64,000 bases of DNA from Streptomyces sp. NBC_01723 (GTDB lineage Bacteria > Actinomycetota > Actinomycetes > Streptomycetales > Streptomycetaceae): assembly GCF_036246005.1 (NCBI RefSeq), contig NZ_CP109171.1, positions 2,592,001 through 2,656,000 on the forward strand, read 5' to 3'. Shown here piece after piece: positions 48,054-57,750 of the stretch. How positions within the stretch are numbered: the stretch's first letter is position 1; each line of letters opens with the position of its first letter. The notes under the pieces were generated by a model that saw nothing but the letters and a program-made list of their open reading frames with translations, made no database searches and was not told the DNA's origin. The translations under genes were made by a program, and so were the position numbers.

Positions 48054-50093
48054 TCAGAGCCGTACGGTCTTCACCGCGAACTGGCAGGCGGCGGTGAAGT
48101 AGGGCCGCAGCTCCGTGCGACGCCGGGTGGGCGGCAGCGGCGCGGGGGTCTGGCCGAGGGCCCGGCGGGACTTGCGCACCGCCCGGGTCAGCACGGTCGG
48201 CGGCCCCGCCGCCGGCTCGCTGAGCACCGGACGCGGGAAGGTGAACACGTTGATCGGGGCCAGCACGTCGGTGGCCAGCTTGGCCAGCTGCACGCGGGGC
48301 GCGTCGGCCGCCGTGCGCAGGGAGAAGTCCCAGATCACCTCGGGCTCGTCGGCCTCGGTGTGCGCCCGCACCAGCGCCGCGCAGTCGATGTCGACCGCGA
48401 CCCGGCCGTCGCCCTCGGCGCGCAGCGGGAAGGTCAGCACCCGCTCCTTGTCCCTGCGGTGCACGGCCTCCACGACGGCACCCGCGGTGGCCTCGGCGCC
48501 CCACAGCTCCGCCTGAACGGCGATGGCCCGCTCGTCGACCCTGACCGGGCCGACCTCGGCGTGGGCGTCGCGCAGGGCACTGCGCAGCCGCAGCCCGCCG
48601 TCCTCGTGCATGTGCGGCAGCAGCAGCGCCAGGGACGGCCCCTGCGGGCGCGGCAGCTCTACGGCGAGCAGGTCGCGGGTGTCGCAGCCGTAGCCGTCGG
48701 TGCCCAGCGCCACCTCGCGGCCGCCCTCGCGGGTGGCCAGGGTCAGCTCCCAGGTGCCGTGCGGCACCCCGGCGTCCCAGGGCACGACGGCGTCGCCGGC
48801 GGCGGAGAACGGGAAGCGGTGCTCCTCGGTGCCTGCCCCGCCCTTGCGCAGGACGAGGTCGGCCTGTCCGGCGCTCGGCGGCAGCGTGCCCACGGCGACG
48901 TGCACCGAGCCCTGCCGGTCCACGCGGGCCGTGGCGTGGCGGGGCAGTTCCTTGCGGGCGAAGGCCTCCCGGAGGATGGCCTCGAAGCGCTCGCGGCTCG
49001 CCCGCTCGTGGAAGCGCTCGGCGTTGCGGATGCCCGCGGCGGACATCTTCAGCCGCAGTTCGTCGTCCTGGACCAGGCTGCGGATCGCCTCGGCCATCGC
49101 GTCGACGTCACCGCGCGGGACGATCAGGCCGTCCTCGCCGTCGGTGAGGATGTTGCGCGGCCCGTGGTCGGCGTCGGTGGCGACGACGGGGAGCCCGGCG
49201 GCCATCGCCTCCACGACGACGTTGCCGAACGCCTCGCGCTTGGAGGGCAGGACGAAGATCGAGCCCTTGCCGAACTCCGGGGTGACGGGCGAGGTCTGGC
49301 CCATCAGCAGGATGCTGTTGGACAGCCCGAGTTCCTCGATGCGGGCCCGGAGCTTCTTCTTCTCGGCGCCGTGGCCGTAGATGCGCAGCGTCCAGTCCGG
49401 CGCGTCGGCGTGGACCCGGGCGAACGCCTCGATCAGCAGGGCGTGGTTCTTGTTGTCCGTCAGGTGACCGGCCGAGACCACGACCTTGTTGGTGCCGGTG
49501 GACCGGATGGTAGAGGCGGGCACGCAGTTGGGCATCACCGCCAGGCGGTTGCGCACCGCGGGCACCTGCCGGGCGATGGCCGCGACCTCCTCCGGGGTGA
49601 GCGCCGTCAGGGCGTGCAGGTGCCGGTAGGCCGGGAAGAGGCGTTCCTTGATGTCCGTGGCGTAGATGGCGGGCATCGAGTGCTCCTGGGTGACCTTCAG
49701 GTAGTCACCGCGGGCCTGCGCCAGCATGATCGTGTTGCGCGGGCTGGAGCTGACGATCACGTCGGCGTCGGTGGTGTCGAAGTACTCGAGGAGCCGCAGT
49801 TCCGCGAGCCGGCTCACCACCGGCGTCTTGGCACCGGCGTTGAGCGGGTAGATCAGCGGGAACTTGTCGGACAGCGGGTTGTCCACGTCGGAGACCGGGG
49901 AGTCCGGACGCATGTCGCTGAGCACCCGGACGGAGACCCGCGGGTCCAACGGGAAGTAGGACTCGTCGCGCACCTTGCGCAGCGCGACGATCTCTACGTC
50001 GTGCCGTTCGGCGAGAGCCCCGGCGAGGTTCTGCGTCGCGCTGACCACGCCCCCCATGTGGCAGAGGTCCCGAACGAGAAATGCGATCTTCAC
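48054..50093 (-). CDS. GT4 family glycosyltransferase with C-terminal beta domain
   Basis: 679 residues. The N-terminal GT-B domain (1 to about 380) shows FLVRDLCHMGGV, VVSAGHLTDNKNHALLIEAF and the donor-site pattern SKREAFGNVVVEAMAAGLPVV. Residues about 390-680 are a beta-rich extension with no family I recognise; similar extensions occur in teichoic-acid glycosyltransferases such as TarM/GtfA types. Start GTG at 50093, weak ribosome binding site. The site next to TagF-like enzymes suggests it decorates the same wall polymer. Confidence 0.87.
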   Translation of the reverse strand: MKIAFLVRDLCHMGGVVSATQNLAGALAERHDVEIVALRKVRDESYFPLDPRVSVRVLSDMRPDSPVSDVDNPLSDKFPLIYPLNAGAKTPVVSRLAELRLLEYFDTTDADVIVSSSPRNTIMLAQARGDYLKVTQEHSMPAIYATDIKERLFPAYRHLHALTALTPEEVAAIARQVPAVRNRLAVMPNCVPASTIRSTGTNKVVVSAGHLTDNKNHALLIEAFARVHADAPDWTLRIYGHGAEKKKLRARIEELGLSNSILLMGQTSPVTPEFGKGSIFVLPSKREAFGNVVVEAMAAGLPVVATDADHGPRNILTDGEDGLIVPRGDVDAMAEAIRSLVQDDELRLKMSAAGIRNAERFHERASRERFEAILREAFARKELPRHATARVDRQGSVHVAVGTLPPSAGQADLVLRKGGAGTEEHRFPFSAAGDAVVPWDAGVPHGTWELTLATREGGREVALGTDGYGCDTRDLLAVELPRPQGPSLALLLPHMHEDGGLRLRSALRDAHAEVGPVRVDERAIAVQAELWGAEATAGAVVEAVHRRDKERVLTFPLRAEGDGRVAVDIDCAALVRAHTEADEPEVIWDFSLRTAADAPRVQLAKLATDVLAPINVFTFPRPVLSEPAAGPPTVLTRAVRKSRRALGQTPAPLPPTRRRTELRPYFTAACQFAVKTVRL

Positions 50094-50231
50094 TTTGCTG
50101 CTTCTCTCTGCTTCCGGGAACGGATGGTCCGTCCGTTTCCCCGCCCCGGGCCACGCACAGTGGCCACACCCTCCTCACAAAGTACACACGGCTGCTCGAC
50201 AGCGGATCACGGCCCTGCCACACCTGTGTAA

Positions 50232-50262
50232 CCCTGCGGACAGCAAGATGCCGTCCGCAGGG
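50232..50262 (-). terminator. Terminator downstream of obgE
   Basis: CCCTGCGGAC, an 11-base loop, GTCCGCAGGG: a perfect 10-bp stem about 20 bases after the obgE stop codon on the minus strand. Confidence 0.8.
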
Positions 50263-50283
50263 CTTCGGTTCCAGAGGGCGGGC

Positions 50284-51720
50284 TCAGAACGGCTCGAAGC
50301 CGTCGAACTCCCGCTCCACGTCGTCCCGTTCGGCATCCCGGTCGCGGCGGCGCTGGGCGGCCGGCCGGGGGGCCTCGAAGCGGTGGTCCTCGCCGCGGCG
50401 GCCGAGCATCTCGGCGCCGGCCGTCACCGACGGCTCCCAGTCGAAGACGACCGCGTTGTCCTCGGGGCCGATCGCCACACCGTCGCCGTTGCGGGCGCCG
50501 GCCTTCATCAGCCGGTCCTCGACACCGAGACGGTTGAGCCGGTCGGAGAGGTAGCCGACGGCCTCGTCGTTGTTGAAGTCGGTCTGGCGCACCCAGCGTT
50601 CGGGCTTCTCGCCGCGCACCCGGAACAGGCCGTCCTCCTCGCGGGTGACGGTGAAGCCGGCGTCGTCCACGGCCTTGGGCCGGATGACGATCCGCGTGGC
50701 CTCCTCCTTGGGCCGGGCGGCACGCGCCCCGGCCACCAGCTCGGCCAGCGCGAAGGACAGCTCCTTGAGGCCCATGTGGGCCACCGCGGACGCCTCGAAG
50801 ACGCGGTAGCCGCGCTCCTCCAGGTCCGGGCGGACCATCTCGGCGAGGTCCTTGCCGTCGGGTACGTCGATCTTGTTGAGGACGACGATCCGGGGCCGGT
50901 TGTCCAGGCCGCCGTACTCGCGCAGCTCGGCCTCGATGACGTCCAGGTCGGAGAGCGGGTCGCGCTCGGACTCCAGCGTCGCCGTGTCCAGGACGTGCAC
51001 CAGCACGCTGCACCGCTCCACGTGCCGCAGGAACTCCAGGCCGAGGCCCTTGCCCTGGCTGGCGCCGGGGATGAGGCCGGGGACGTCCGCGATGGTGTAG
51101 ACGGTCTCGCCGGCCGTCACCACGCCCAGGTTCGGGACGAGCGTCGTGAAGGGGTAGTCGGCGATCTTCGGCTTGGCCGCGCTCAGTACGGAGATCAGCG
51201 AGGACTTGCCGGCGCTCGGGTAGCCCACCAGCGCCACGTCGGCGACGGTCTTCAGCTCCAGGTGGATGTCCTGGAGGTCGCCGGGCTCGCCGAGCAGCGC
51301 GAAGCCGGGCGCCTTGCGCCGCGCCGAGGCCAGCGCCGCGTTGCCGAGGCCGCCCCGGCCGCCCTGCGCGGCGACGTACGAGGTGCCGTGGCCGACCAGG
51401 TCGGCGAGGACGTTGCCCGCCTTGTCGAGGACCACGGTGCCGTCGGGCACGGGCAGGACCAGGTCCTGGCCGTCCTTGCCGGAGCGGTTGCCGCCCTCGC
51501 CGGGCTTGCCGTTGGTGGCCTTGCGGTGCGGCGAGTGGTGGTAGTCGAGGAGCGTGGTCACGGACTGGTCCACGGTGAGGATGACGTCGCCGCCCCGGCC
51601 GCCGTTGCCGCCGTCCGGGCCGCCGAGCGGCTTGAACTTCTCACGGTGGACGGAGGCACAGCCGTGGCCTCCGTTACCCGCGGCGACGTGCAGTTCGACG
51701 CGGTCCACGAAGGTGGTCAT
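50284..51720 (-). CDS. obgE: GTPase ObgE/CgtA
   Basis: Essential GTPase in ribosome (50S) assembly and, in Streptomyces, linked to the onset of differentiation. 478 residues. The N-terminal glycine-rich Obg fold (1-158), the G domain ([29 protein letters not shown]) and a C-terminal OCT domain (about 350-430) are present, then a charged tail rich in Arg/Asp. ATG with GGAGG upstream. Downstream of rplU and rpmA, the universal order. Confidence 0.97.
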   Translation of the reverse strand: MTTFVDRVELHVAAGNGGHGCASVHREKFKPLGGPDGGNGGRGGDVILTVDQSVTTLLDYHHSPHRKATNGKPGEGGNRSGKDGQDLVLPVPDGTVVLDKAGNVLADLVGHGTSYVAAQGGRGGLGNAALASARRKAPGFALLGEPGDLQDIHLELKTVADVALVGYPSAGKSSLISVLSAAKPKIADYPFTTLVPNLGVVTAGETVYTIADVPGLIPGASQGKGLGLEFLRHVERCSVLVHVLDTATLESERDPLSDLDVIEAELREYGGLDNRPRIVVLNKIDVPDGKDLAEMVRPDLEERGYRVFEASAVAHMGLKELSFALAELVAGARAARPKEEATRIVIRPKAVDDAGFTVTREEDGLFRVRGEKPERWVRQTDFNNDEAVGYLSDRLNRLGVEDRLMKAGARNGDGVAIGPEDNAVVFDWEPSVTAGAEMLGRRGEDHRFEAPRPAAQRRRDRDAERDDVEREFDGFEPF

Positions 51721-51777
51721 GGGATGTGCCTCCAGTTACTGCCTACTGCGGGGATGTCTCTTGGGTAACACGCGAAA

Positions 51778-51814
51778 GGCGGACCCGCTTCCCCTCGGGG
51801 AAGTGAGGCCCGCC
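51778..51814 (-). terminator. Hairpin between rpmA and obgE
   Basis: Outer GGCGG/CCGCC arms and an inner perfect CTTCCCC-TC-GGGGAAG stem. Probably a partial terminator that lowers obgE expression relative to the two ribosomal genes. Confidence 0.7.
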
Positions 51815-51830
51815 TCGCGAAAGTCTCCGG

Positions 51831-52085
51831 TCAGGCGACCGGGACGATGTTCACGACCTTGCGGCCACGGTGGGTGCCGAACTGCACCGCACCGGCCTGC
51901 AGGGCGAACAGCGTGTCGTCGCCGCCACGGCCGACGCCGGCGCCCGGGTGGAAGTGGGTGCCGCGCTGACGGACCAGGATCTCACCCGCGTTGACGGCCT
52001 GACCGCCGAAGCGCTTCACGCCGAGCCGCTGGGCATTCGAGTCGCGACCGTTCCGGGTGGACGATGCGCCCTTCTTGTGTGCCAT
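51831..52085 (-). CDS. rpmA: 50S ribosomal protein L27
   Basis: 84 residues, basic. It begins [16 protein letters not shown] and contains [20 protein letters not shown], the L27 signature near the peptidyl transferase centre. No N-terminal extension of the kind cleaved in Firmicutes. It is 14 bases downstream of rplU. Confidence 0.98.
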   Translation of the reverse strand: MAHKKGASSTRNGRDSNAQRLGVKRFGGQAVNAGEILVRQRGTHFHPGAGVGRGGDDTLFALQAGAVQFGTHRGRKVVNIVPVA

Positions 52086-52099
52086 GTCTCCTCAGTCCC

Positions 52100-52420
52100 T
52101 TACTTCGCAGCCGCGGGGATCTCAGTGACCTTGATCGCCGTGTACTGCTGGCGGTGGCCCTGACGACGGCGGTAGCCGGTCTTGTTCTTGTAGCGCAGAA
52201 TGTCGATCTTCTGGCCCTTGTGGTGGTCCACGATCTCGGCCTGGACCTTGATGCCGGCCAGCACCCACGGGTCGCTGGTCACAGCGTCGCCGTCGACGAC
52301 GAGCAGGGTCGAGAGCTCGACCGTGTCGCCGACCTTGCCGGTGGAAATCTTGTCAACCTCAACGATGTCGCCGACAGCAACCTTGTGCTGGCGACCACCG
52401 CTGCGCACGATGGCGTACAC
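52100..52420 (-). CDS. rplU: 50S ribosomal protein L21
   Basis: 106 residues, GTG start at 52420 ([13 protein letters not shown]). It contains [26 protein letters not shown] basic loops (here [19 protein letters not shown]) that bind 23S rRNA. First gene of rplU-rpmA, with obgE behind a hairpin. A leader of about 200 bases precedes it. Confidence 0.98.
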   Translation of the reverse strand: MYAIVRSGGRQHKVAVGDIVEVDKISTGKVGDTVELSTLLVVDGDAVTSDPWVLAGIKVQAEIVDHHKGQKIDILRYKNKTGYRRRQGHRQQYTAIKVTEIPAAAK

Positions 52421-52634
52421 GCGGATCTCACTCTCTCGCTCGGGAACGGCACCCCCGCAGTCCAGCCACCCGGTGACACACGGACAGCCTCTCCCGGCCG
52501 GGGCCCGCGAAGGGCCCGTATCCGGAAGGAAAGAGGTTTACGGGGATGTGACGCGTCAGTCGACACGCCGACGCTCAAGATTACGGGGCCGCACGACAGG
52601 GGTCAAACCGGGCCCCCGTCCGCCCGCGCACCGA
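52421..52634 (-). promoter_or_regulatory. rplU leader and promoter region
   Basis: Non-coding. GGGCCC, GCGAA, GGGCCC at 52501-52517 forms a small stem that might act in an L21-type leader; this is inference. GAGCGAGAGAG just upstream of the GTG serves as the ribosome binding site. No other feature seen. Confidence 0.4.
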
Positions 52635-52669
52635 GGCCCCGCCCGCCCGGATACCGGGCGAACGGGGCC
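52635..52669 (-). terminator. Terminator of rne
   Basis: GGCCCCG and CGCCCGG, loop ATA, then CCGGGCG and CGGGGCC. A compact two-part stem about 25 bases after the rne stop codon. Confidence 0.8.
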
Positions 52670-52693
52670 ACAGGGTCTGCGACGGGTGCCGGA

Positions 52694-55600
52694 TCAGCCC
52701 TCGTCGGTGGCGGCCGTGACCGAGGACGGTGCCTGCTGCGCCGCGGCCGCGGTCTTCTTCGACGCCGCCTTCTTGGCCGTGGTCTTCTTGGCGGTCGTCG
52801 TCTTGGCCGCCTTCTTCGCCGTGGCCTTCTTCGCGGTCGTCGTCTTCTTGGCCGCGGTCTTCTTGGTGGCGGCCTTCTTCGCCGTCGCCTTCTTCGCCGT
52901 CTTGCGGGCCGCCGCCTTCTTGGCCGGGGCGGCCTCCTCGGCGGCCTCCGTGTCCGGCGCGGCCTGCTCGGCCCGCTCCTCCTCCGGCCCGGCCGACGGG
53001 ACGACCATGACGGCCGCCTCCTCCGACGCGGTGGGCGCGGTGGACTTGCGCACCGCCCGGCGGCGCGGACGCGCCGGGGCCGCTTCCTCGGCGGCGGGCT
53101 CCGCGGGGGCCTCGGCGGGCGCCTGAGGCGCCTGCTCGGCCTGCGGGGCCGGTGCGGACGGCGCGGTCTCGGGAACCGTCAGCACGGCGGCCTCCGCACC
53201 CGCGGGCGAACCGGCCGGCGCGGACACCTTCCGGGTGGCCCGGCGGCGGGTACGGCCCTTGGGCGCGGCCTCCCCGGCGGCGGGCGCCGGTGCCTCGGCG
53301 GGTGCCGTGACGTGGCCGCCGGCGACCGCGTCCTCGACGGCCGCGGGCTCGGCCAGCACCTCGGTGGCGGACTCGCGCCGCACGGGACGCTCGACCTCCT
53401 CCTGCACCGTGACGTCCTGCGCGGTCGGGCCCTCGGCGCGCGCGGCCTCGCCCTTCCCGGCCTTCGGCGCGCCCGCCGGGGCCGACGCCCTACGGCTCGC
53501 GCGACGCCGGCCACGACCGCGCGTGGCGGCCGCCTCGGCCTCGGCGGCGCTGCTGTACAGCTCCTCGTCCGGGGTGAAGTCGGGCGCCGGGAGGGCGACC
53601 GGCTCGGCCACCTCCGCGGCGACCTCGGACTCGGACTCGGTGTCCGCCTCCTGCTCCGCCGTCGGACCGGTCTCGACGCCGGCCACGGCCTCGTGCTCGT
53701 GCGGCTGGTCGGCGCCGGCCCGCGCCCGCTTGCGGCGCTTGCTCCCGCCACCGCCGCCACCGGCCGCGGTCGGCTGGTCGAGGTGGACGATGACACCGCG
53801 GCCGTTGCAGTGGACGCAGGTCTCCGAGAACGACTCGAGCAGGCCCTGGCCGACCCGCTTGCGGGTCATCTGCACGAGACCCAGCGAGGTCACCTCGGCG
53901 ACCTGGTGCTTCGTACGGTCCCGGCCCAGGCACTCGAGCAGGCGCCGCAGCACCAGGTCCCGGTTGGACTCCAGCACCATGTCGATGAAGTCGATGACGA
54001 TGATGCCGCCGAGGTCGCGCAGCCGGAGCTGGCGCACGATCTCCTCGGCCGCCTCCAGGTTGTTCCTGGTGACCGTCTCCTCCAGGTTGCCGCCCTGGCC
54101 GGTGAACTTGCCGGTGTTGACGTCGACGACGATCATCGCCTCGGTCCGGTCGATCACCAGCGAACCGCCGCTGGGCAGCCAGACCTTGCGGTCCAGCGCC
54201 TTGGCGAGCTGCTCGTCGATCCGGTACGTCGCGAAGACGTCGACCTCGCTGGTCCACTTCGACAGCCGGTCGGCGAGGTCCGGCGCCACGTGGGACACGT
54301 AGCCGTTGATGGTCTGCCAGGCGTCGTCGCCGCTGACGACGACCTGGGAGAAGTCCTCGTTGAAGATGTCGCGCACGACCCGGACGGTCATGTCCGGCTC
54401 GCCGTAGAGCAGCGTCGGCGCGTTGCCGCTCTTGGCCTTCTTCTGGATGTCCTCCCACTGCGCCTGGAGCCGCTCGACGTCGCGGCGCAGCTCGTCCTCG
54501 CTGGCGCCCTCGGCCGCGGTGCGCACGATGACGCCCGCGTCCTCGGGGACGATCTTCTTGAGGATGGTCTTCAGCCGGGACCGCTCGGTGTCGGGCAGCT
54601 TGCGGCTGATGCCGGTCATCGAGCCCTCGGGCACGTAGACCAGGTAGCGGCCGGGCAGGGAGACCTGGCTGGTCAGGCGGGCGCCCTTGTGGCCGATCGG
54701 GTCCTTGGTGACCTGCACCAGGACCGACTGTCCGGACTTGAGGGCGGACTCGATGCGCCGCGGGCCGTTCGCCATGCCCAGCGCCTCGAAGTTGACCTCA
54801 CCGGCGTACAGGACGGCGTTGCGGCCCTTGCCGATGTCGATGAAGGCGGCCTCCATCGACGGCAGCACGTTCTGCACCTTGCCGAGGTAGACGTTGCCGA
54901 CGTACGAGGTGGCCTGCTCCTTGTTGACGTAGTGCTCGACGAGCACGCCGTCCTCCAGGACGCCGATCTGCGTGCGCTCGCCGTGCTGGCGCACGACCAT
55001 GACGCGCTCGACGGCCTCGCGGCGGGCCAGGAACTCGGCCTCGGTGATGATCGGCACGCGCCGGCGGCCCTGCTCGCGGCCCTCGCGGCGGCGCTGCTTC
55101 TTGGCCTCCAGGCGGGTCGAGCCCTTGATGGACTGCACCTCGTCGGAGGGCTCGCTCTTCTCCCGCGGCGGGCGGGGTTCGCGGACCTTGACGACGGTGC
55201 GCTCGGGGTCGTCGGTGGACGCGTCGCCGTCCCCGGAGCCGTCCCCGGCCCGGCGGCGACGGCGGCGACGGCGACGGCTGCTGCTGGAGCCGCCTCCGTC
55301 ACCGGCGGACTCCGCGCTCTCCTCGGCGTCCTCCTCGGCCTGCTCGGCGGTGTCAGCACCGTCCTGATCGGCCTGGTCGGCGGCGGTCTGCTCGCTCTCG
55401 CCGTCGGTCAGGTCGCCGTCGGCGGAGTCGCCGCGGCGGCGACGACGGCCGCCCCGGCGCCGGCGACGGCGCGAGCCGGAGTCCTCGGAGCCGTCGGCGT
55501 CGTCGTGGTCCTCGCCCGCCTCGTCGGAGTCGTCTGCCTCGGCCTCGGTGTCGGAGTCGGCGCGGGTGTCGGTCTCCCGCTCGTCCTGCGCGGCGGCGGG

Positions 55601-56650
55601 CGTCCGGTCCTCGGTGCCCTCCTCGGCGGCGCCCCTGCGGCGGCGACGGCGACGCGACCCGGCGGACTGCTCCTCGGACTGCTCCTCGGCCACCTCGGCG
55701 GTCTTCGCCGGCTCGGCACCGGCCGCCTCGGCGGCGGCTTCGGCGGCGGCCCGCTCGGGCGTCTGGAACTGCGGCTCGGCGAACACGGGCGCCTGGAACA
55801 CGGCGACGGCGGGCCGGGACGGGCGCTTGGGCGCGTCGGCGTCGTCGGAGGCGGCGGTCTGCGCCGGAGCGGCGAAGCCGACGGCGGCCTTACGGGTGGA
55901 CCGGCGGCGCGCCCGGCGCGGAGCGGCGTCCTCGGCGGGCTCGGAGGTCTCGGCGTCCTTGGCGGGCTCGGGGGCGGCCTCACGGACGGGCTCGGGGGCG
56001 GGCTCGCGCACCTCGGCGGCGGCCTCGGCGGGCGCCTCGGCCGGGGCCGTCACGCGGCGCGTGGCACGACGGCGGGTGCGGCCCTTGGGCGCGGCGTCCT
56101 CGGCCTCCGTCCCGGCGGCGGGCTCGGCGTCCGTGGCAGCGGCGGGCTCGGCGGGGGTGGCCGCGGCGGGCTCGGCGGAGGCCGGCTCGGCGGGCGCGGT
56201 GACGCTGCGCGTGGCCCGGCGGCGGCTGCGGCGCGGCGCGGGGTCCTCGGTGACCTCACCGGCCTCGGCGACCGGCTCGGCGACGGGCGCCTCGGCACCG
56301 GAGGGCGCCGCGACGACGGTCTCGGCCGCCTCCGTCGACGTCGGGGTCCCGGCGGGCGCGGAGGCGCGGCGGACCGCACGGCGCCGCGGCCGGGCGGGGG
56401 CGGCCTCGGGGGCCGGGGCGGCGGCCTGCGCGGCCTCCGTCTCCTCGGTCTCCTCCGCCTCGTCGGTCACGGCGGTCACCTCGGCGGGTGCGACGGTCTC
56501 GGCCGGCGCGTCGGAGCCGCCGGACGGCGGACCCGCAGGGCGGGAAGCGGCCCTGCGCCGACGGCGCGGCGGCAGGGTGTCGCTCGGGGTGTTCGACTCG
56601 GAGTCGGTCGAGGTGGTCGACGACTCGGTGGGTTCGGTCGGTTCGAGCAT
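52694..56650 (-). CDS. rne: Ribonuclease E/G (RNase E family endoribonuclease)
   Basis: Single-strand endoribonuclease for mRNA decay and rRNA processing. 1318 residues from ATG 56650. The catalytic core lies between roughly 570 and 1000: S1-like part (VGNVYLGKVQNVLPSMEAAF), DVNTGKFTGQGG active site and the zinc-link CVHCNGRG. Long Ala/Glu/Pro-rich tails flank the core on both sides and carry seven or eight copies of an Arg-rich motif (RTRRRATRRVTAPA type), with a Lys/Ala/Thr-rich histone-like segment near the C-terminus. Such split scaffold tails are known for Streptomyces RNase ES. The start may be a few residues upstream. Confidence 0.95.
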   Translation of the reverse strand: MLEPTEPTESSTTSTDSESNTPSDTLPPRRRRRAASRPAGPPSGGSDAPAETVAPAEVTAVTDEAEETEETEAAQAAAPAPEAAPARPRRRAVRRASAPAGTPTSTEAAETVVAAPSGAEAPVAEPVAEAGEVTEDPAPRRSRRRATRSVTAPAEPASAEPAAATPAEPAAATDAEPAAGTEAEDAAPKGRTRRRATRRVTAPAEAPAEAAAEVREPAPEPVREAAPEPAKDAETSEPAEDAAPRRARRRSTRKAAVGFAAPAQTAASDDADAPKRPSRPAVAVFQAPVFAEPQFQTPERAAAEAAAEAAGAEPAKTAEVAEEQSEEQSAGSRRRRRRRGAAEEGTEDRTPAAAQDERETDTRADSDTEAEADDSDEAGEDHDDADGSEDSGSRRRRRRGGRRRRRGDSADGDLTDGESEQTAADQADQDGADTAEQAEEDAEESAESAGDGGGSSSSRRRRRRRRRAGDGSGDGDASTDDPERTVVKVREPRPPREKSEPSDEVQSIKGSTRLEAKKQRRREGREQGRRRVPIITEAEFLARREAVERVMVVRQHGERTQIGVLEDGVLVEHYVNKEQATSYVGNVYLGKVQNVLPSMEAAFIDIGKGRNAVLYAGEVNFEALGMANGPRRIESALKSGQSVLVQVTKDPIGHKGARLTSQVSLPGRYLVYVPEGSMTGISRKLPDTERSRLKTILKKIVPEDAGVIVRTAAEGASEDELRRDVERLQAQWEDIQKKAKSGNAPTLLYGEPDMTVRVVRDIFNEDFSQVVVSGDDAWQTINGYVSHVAPDLADRLSKWTSEVDVFATYRIDEQLAKALDRKVWLPSGGSLVIDRTEAMIVVDVNTGKFTGQGGNLEETVTRNNLEAAEEIVRQLRLRDLGGIIVIDFIDMVLESNRDLVLRRLLECLGRDRTKHQVAEVTSLGLVQMTRKRVGQGLLESFSETCVHCNGRGVIVHLDQPTAAGGGGGGSKRRKRARAGADQPHEHEAVAGVETGPTAEQEADTESESEVAAEVAEPVALPAPDFTPDEELYSSAAEAEAAATRGRGRRRASRRASAPAGAPKAGKGEAARAEGPTAQDVTVQEEVERPVRRESATEVLAEPAAVEDAVAGGHVTAPAEAPAPAAGEAAPKGRTRRRATRKVSAPAGSPAGAEAAVLTVPETAPSAPAPQAEQAPQAPAEAPAEPAAEEAAPARPRRRAVRKSTAPTASEEAAVMVVPSAGPEEERAEQAAPDTEAAEEAAPAKKAAARKTAKKATAKKAATKKTAAKKTTTAKKATAKKAAKTTTAKKTTAKKAASKKTAAAAQQAPSSVTAATDEG

Positions 56651-56925
56651 GCGGGGCTTTCTCCCGTCAGGCTCCCGGGCGCCGCGCACCAGGCCCGGCG
56701 TCGATCTGATCGACCGCCGGTGACGTCCGCGGCTCGCGCGGTGCGCGTCGCCGCCGTCCGGGGCGCGGGCGCCGCTCGGAAGCTCTCCGTGTCTTGTCTC
56801 GCCGGTTCCGTACCCCTTGGCGGGTACGGCCTGGCGAAAGTCTTGTGGTCGGTGCGCTGCCCGACCCAGGTGGCTCCCGAGTTCGAGGGCGGCGCTACGA
56901 CATCCGTCCTTGAGCGGAACCTTCC
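56651..56925. promoter_or_regulatory. rne upstream region
   Basis: Non-coding 275 bases, presumably the rne promoter and 5' leader (RNase E usually controls its own mRNA through such a leader). I see no strong stem, only minor repeats. No supported gene. Confidence 0.35.
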
Positions 56926-57702
56926 CTACGCGGGCGCCTTCGCGGCGGCGGGAGCGGCGGCCGGTTGCGGCTCGGGCGCTTCTGCCTCGCGGTCGGGCGC
57001 GAGCGGGTCGGTCACCGCACCGGTCTCTTCATCGAACAGCCCCTGCGCCAGCCTGGTCACCGCTGCGGGGACCGGCGGCGCCAGGTCGGCCACGGCGCGA
57101 AGACCGGACAGGACGTCGTCGGGTCGTACGGCAGGCGTCACGTGCCGAACAACCAGCCGCAGTATCGCACAGGGCTGGTCGGTCGGCCTATCAGCCGGTG
57201 AACCGTGCGTGGTGGCGCTCTCCAGACTCGCGACGGCGGAGCGGGCGTCGAAGGTACGGACGCCGTTCTTGGTCCGGCGCTGGACCTCCACGGCCGGGGC
57301 CGAGTTGAAGGCCGCCACGGCGCGCTCGGCGTCCGCGGGCTCCACCCCGTCCAGCCGCAGCTCCCACACCGATGCCGTCAGCCGGTCGGCGAGCCCGGAG
57401 GTCCGGGCCTCGACCGCGTCGACGACGTCGAGCCCGGCGGGCAGCGACGCGTCGAGAAGCACCCTGAGCTGCTCCGGGTCACGCGCCGCGGTGAGCGCGA
57501 TCTCCAGGTACTCCGCCTCACTGCCCGTGCCGGTGGGTGCGGCATTGGCGTACGACACCTTCGGGTGGGGCGTGAACCCCGCCGAGTACGCCATGGGCAC
57601 CTCGGCGCGGCGCAGCGCGCGCTCGAAGGCACGCTGGAAGTCACGGTGGCTGGTGAACCGGAGGCGGCCGCGCTTGGTGTAGCGCAGTCGGATGCGCTGC
57701 AC
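56926..57702 (-). CDS. TIGR03936 family radical-SAM-linked protein (DUF2344)
   Basis: 258 residues. The family core RIRLRYTKRGRLRFTSHRD...FTPHPKVSYANAAPTGTGSEAEYLEI is visible in pieces, and a variable Pro/Ala-rich C-terminus follows. Proteins of this family are found with, or fused to, a B12-binding radical SAM protein (TIGR03960), and together they act on an unknown substrate, perhaps in RNA or lipid metabolism. Here that partner is not intact next door: only its 3' tail is seen at 60919. Start GTG 57702; upstream there is only the previous gene's stop. Confidence 0.9.
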   Translation of the reverse strand: MQRIRLRYTKRGRLRFTSHRDFQRAFERALRRAEVPMAYSAGFTPHPKVSYANAAPTGTGSEAEYLEIALTAARDPEQLRVLLDASLPAGLDVVDAVEARTSGLADRLTASVWELRLDGVEPADAERAVAAFNSAPAVEVQRRTKNGVRTFDARSAVASLESATTHGSPADRPTDQPCAILRLVVRHVTPAVRPDDVLSGLRAVADLAPPVPAAVTRLAQGLFDEETGAVTDPLAPDREAEAPEPQPAAAPAAAKAPA

Positions 57703-57750
57703 CGCGGGTACGGGCGGCGGGCCTTCGGGCTGTCGCTTGCCCAGTGTCGT

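Noticed and set aside
38653..50093. Secondary-metabolite (polyketide or peptide) gene cluster
   Set aside because: No carrier, ketosynthase or adenylation domains; the genes fit wall-polymer synthesis.
52064..57682. Very long plus-strand open frame (about 1870 residues) opposite rne
   Set aside because: A shadow of the Ala/Glu/Arg-rich rne tails and neighbours; low-complexity translation with no domain.
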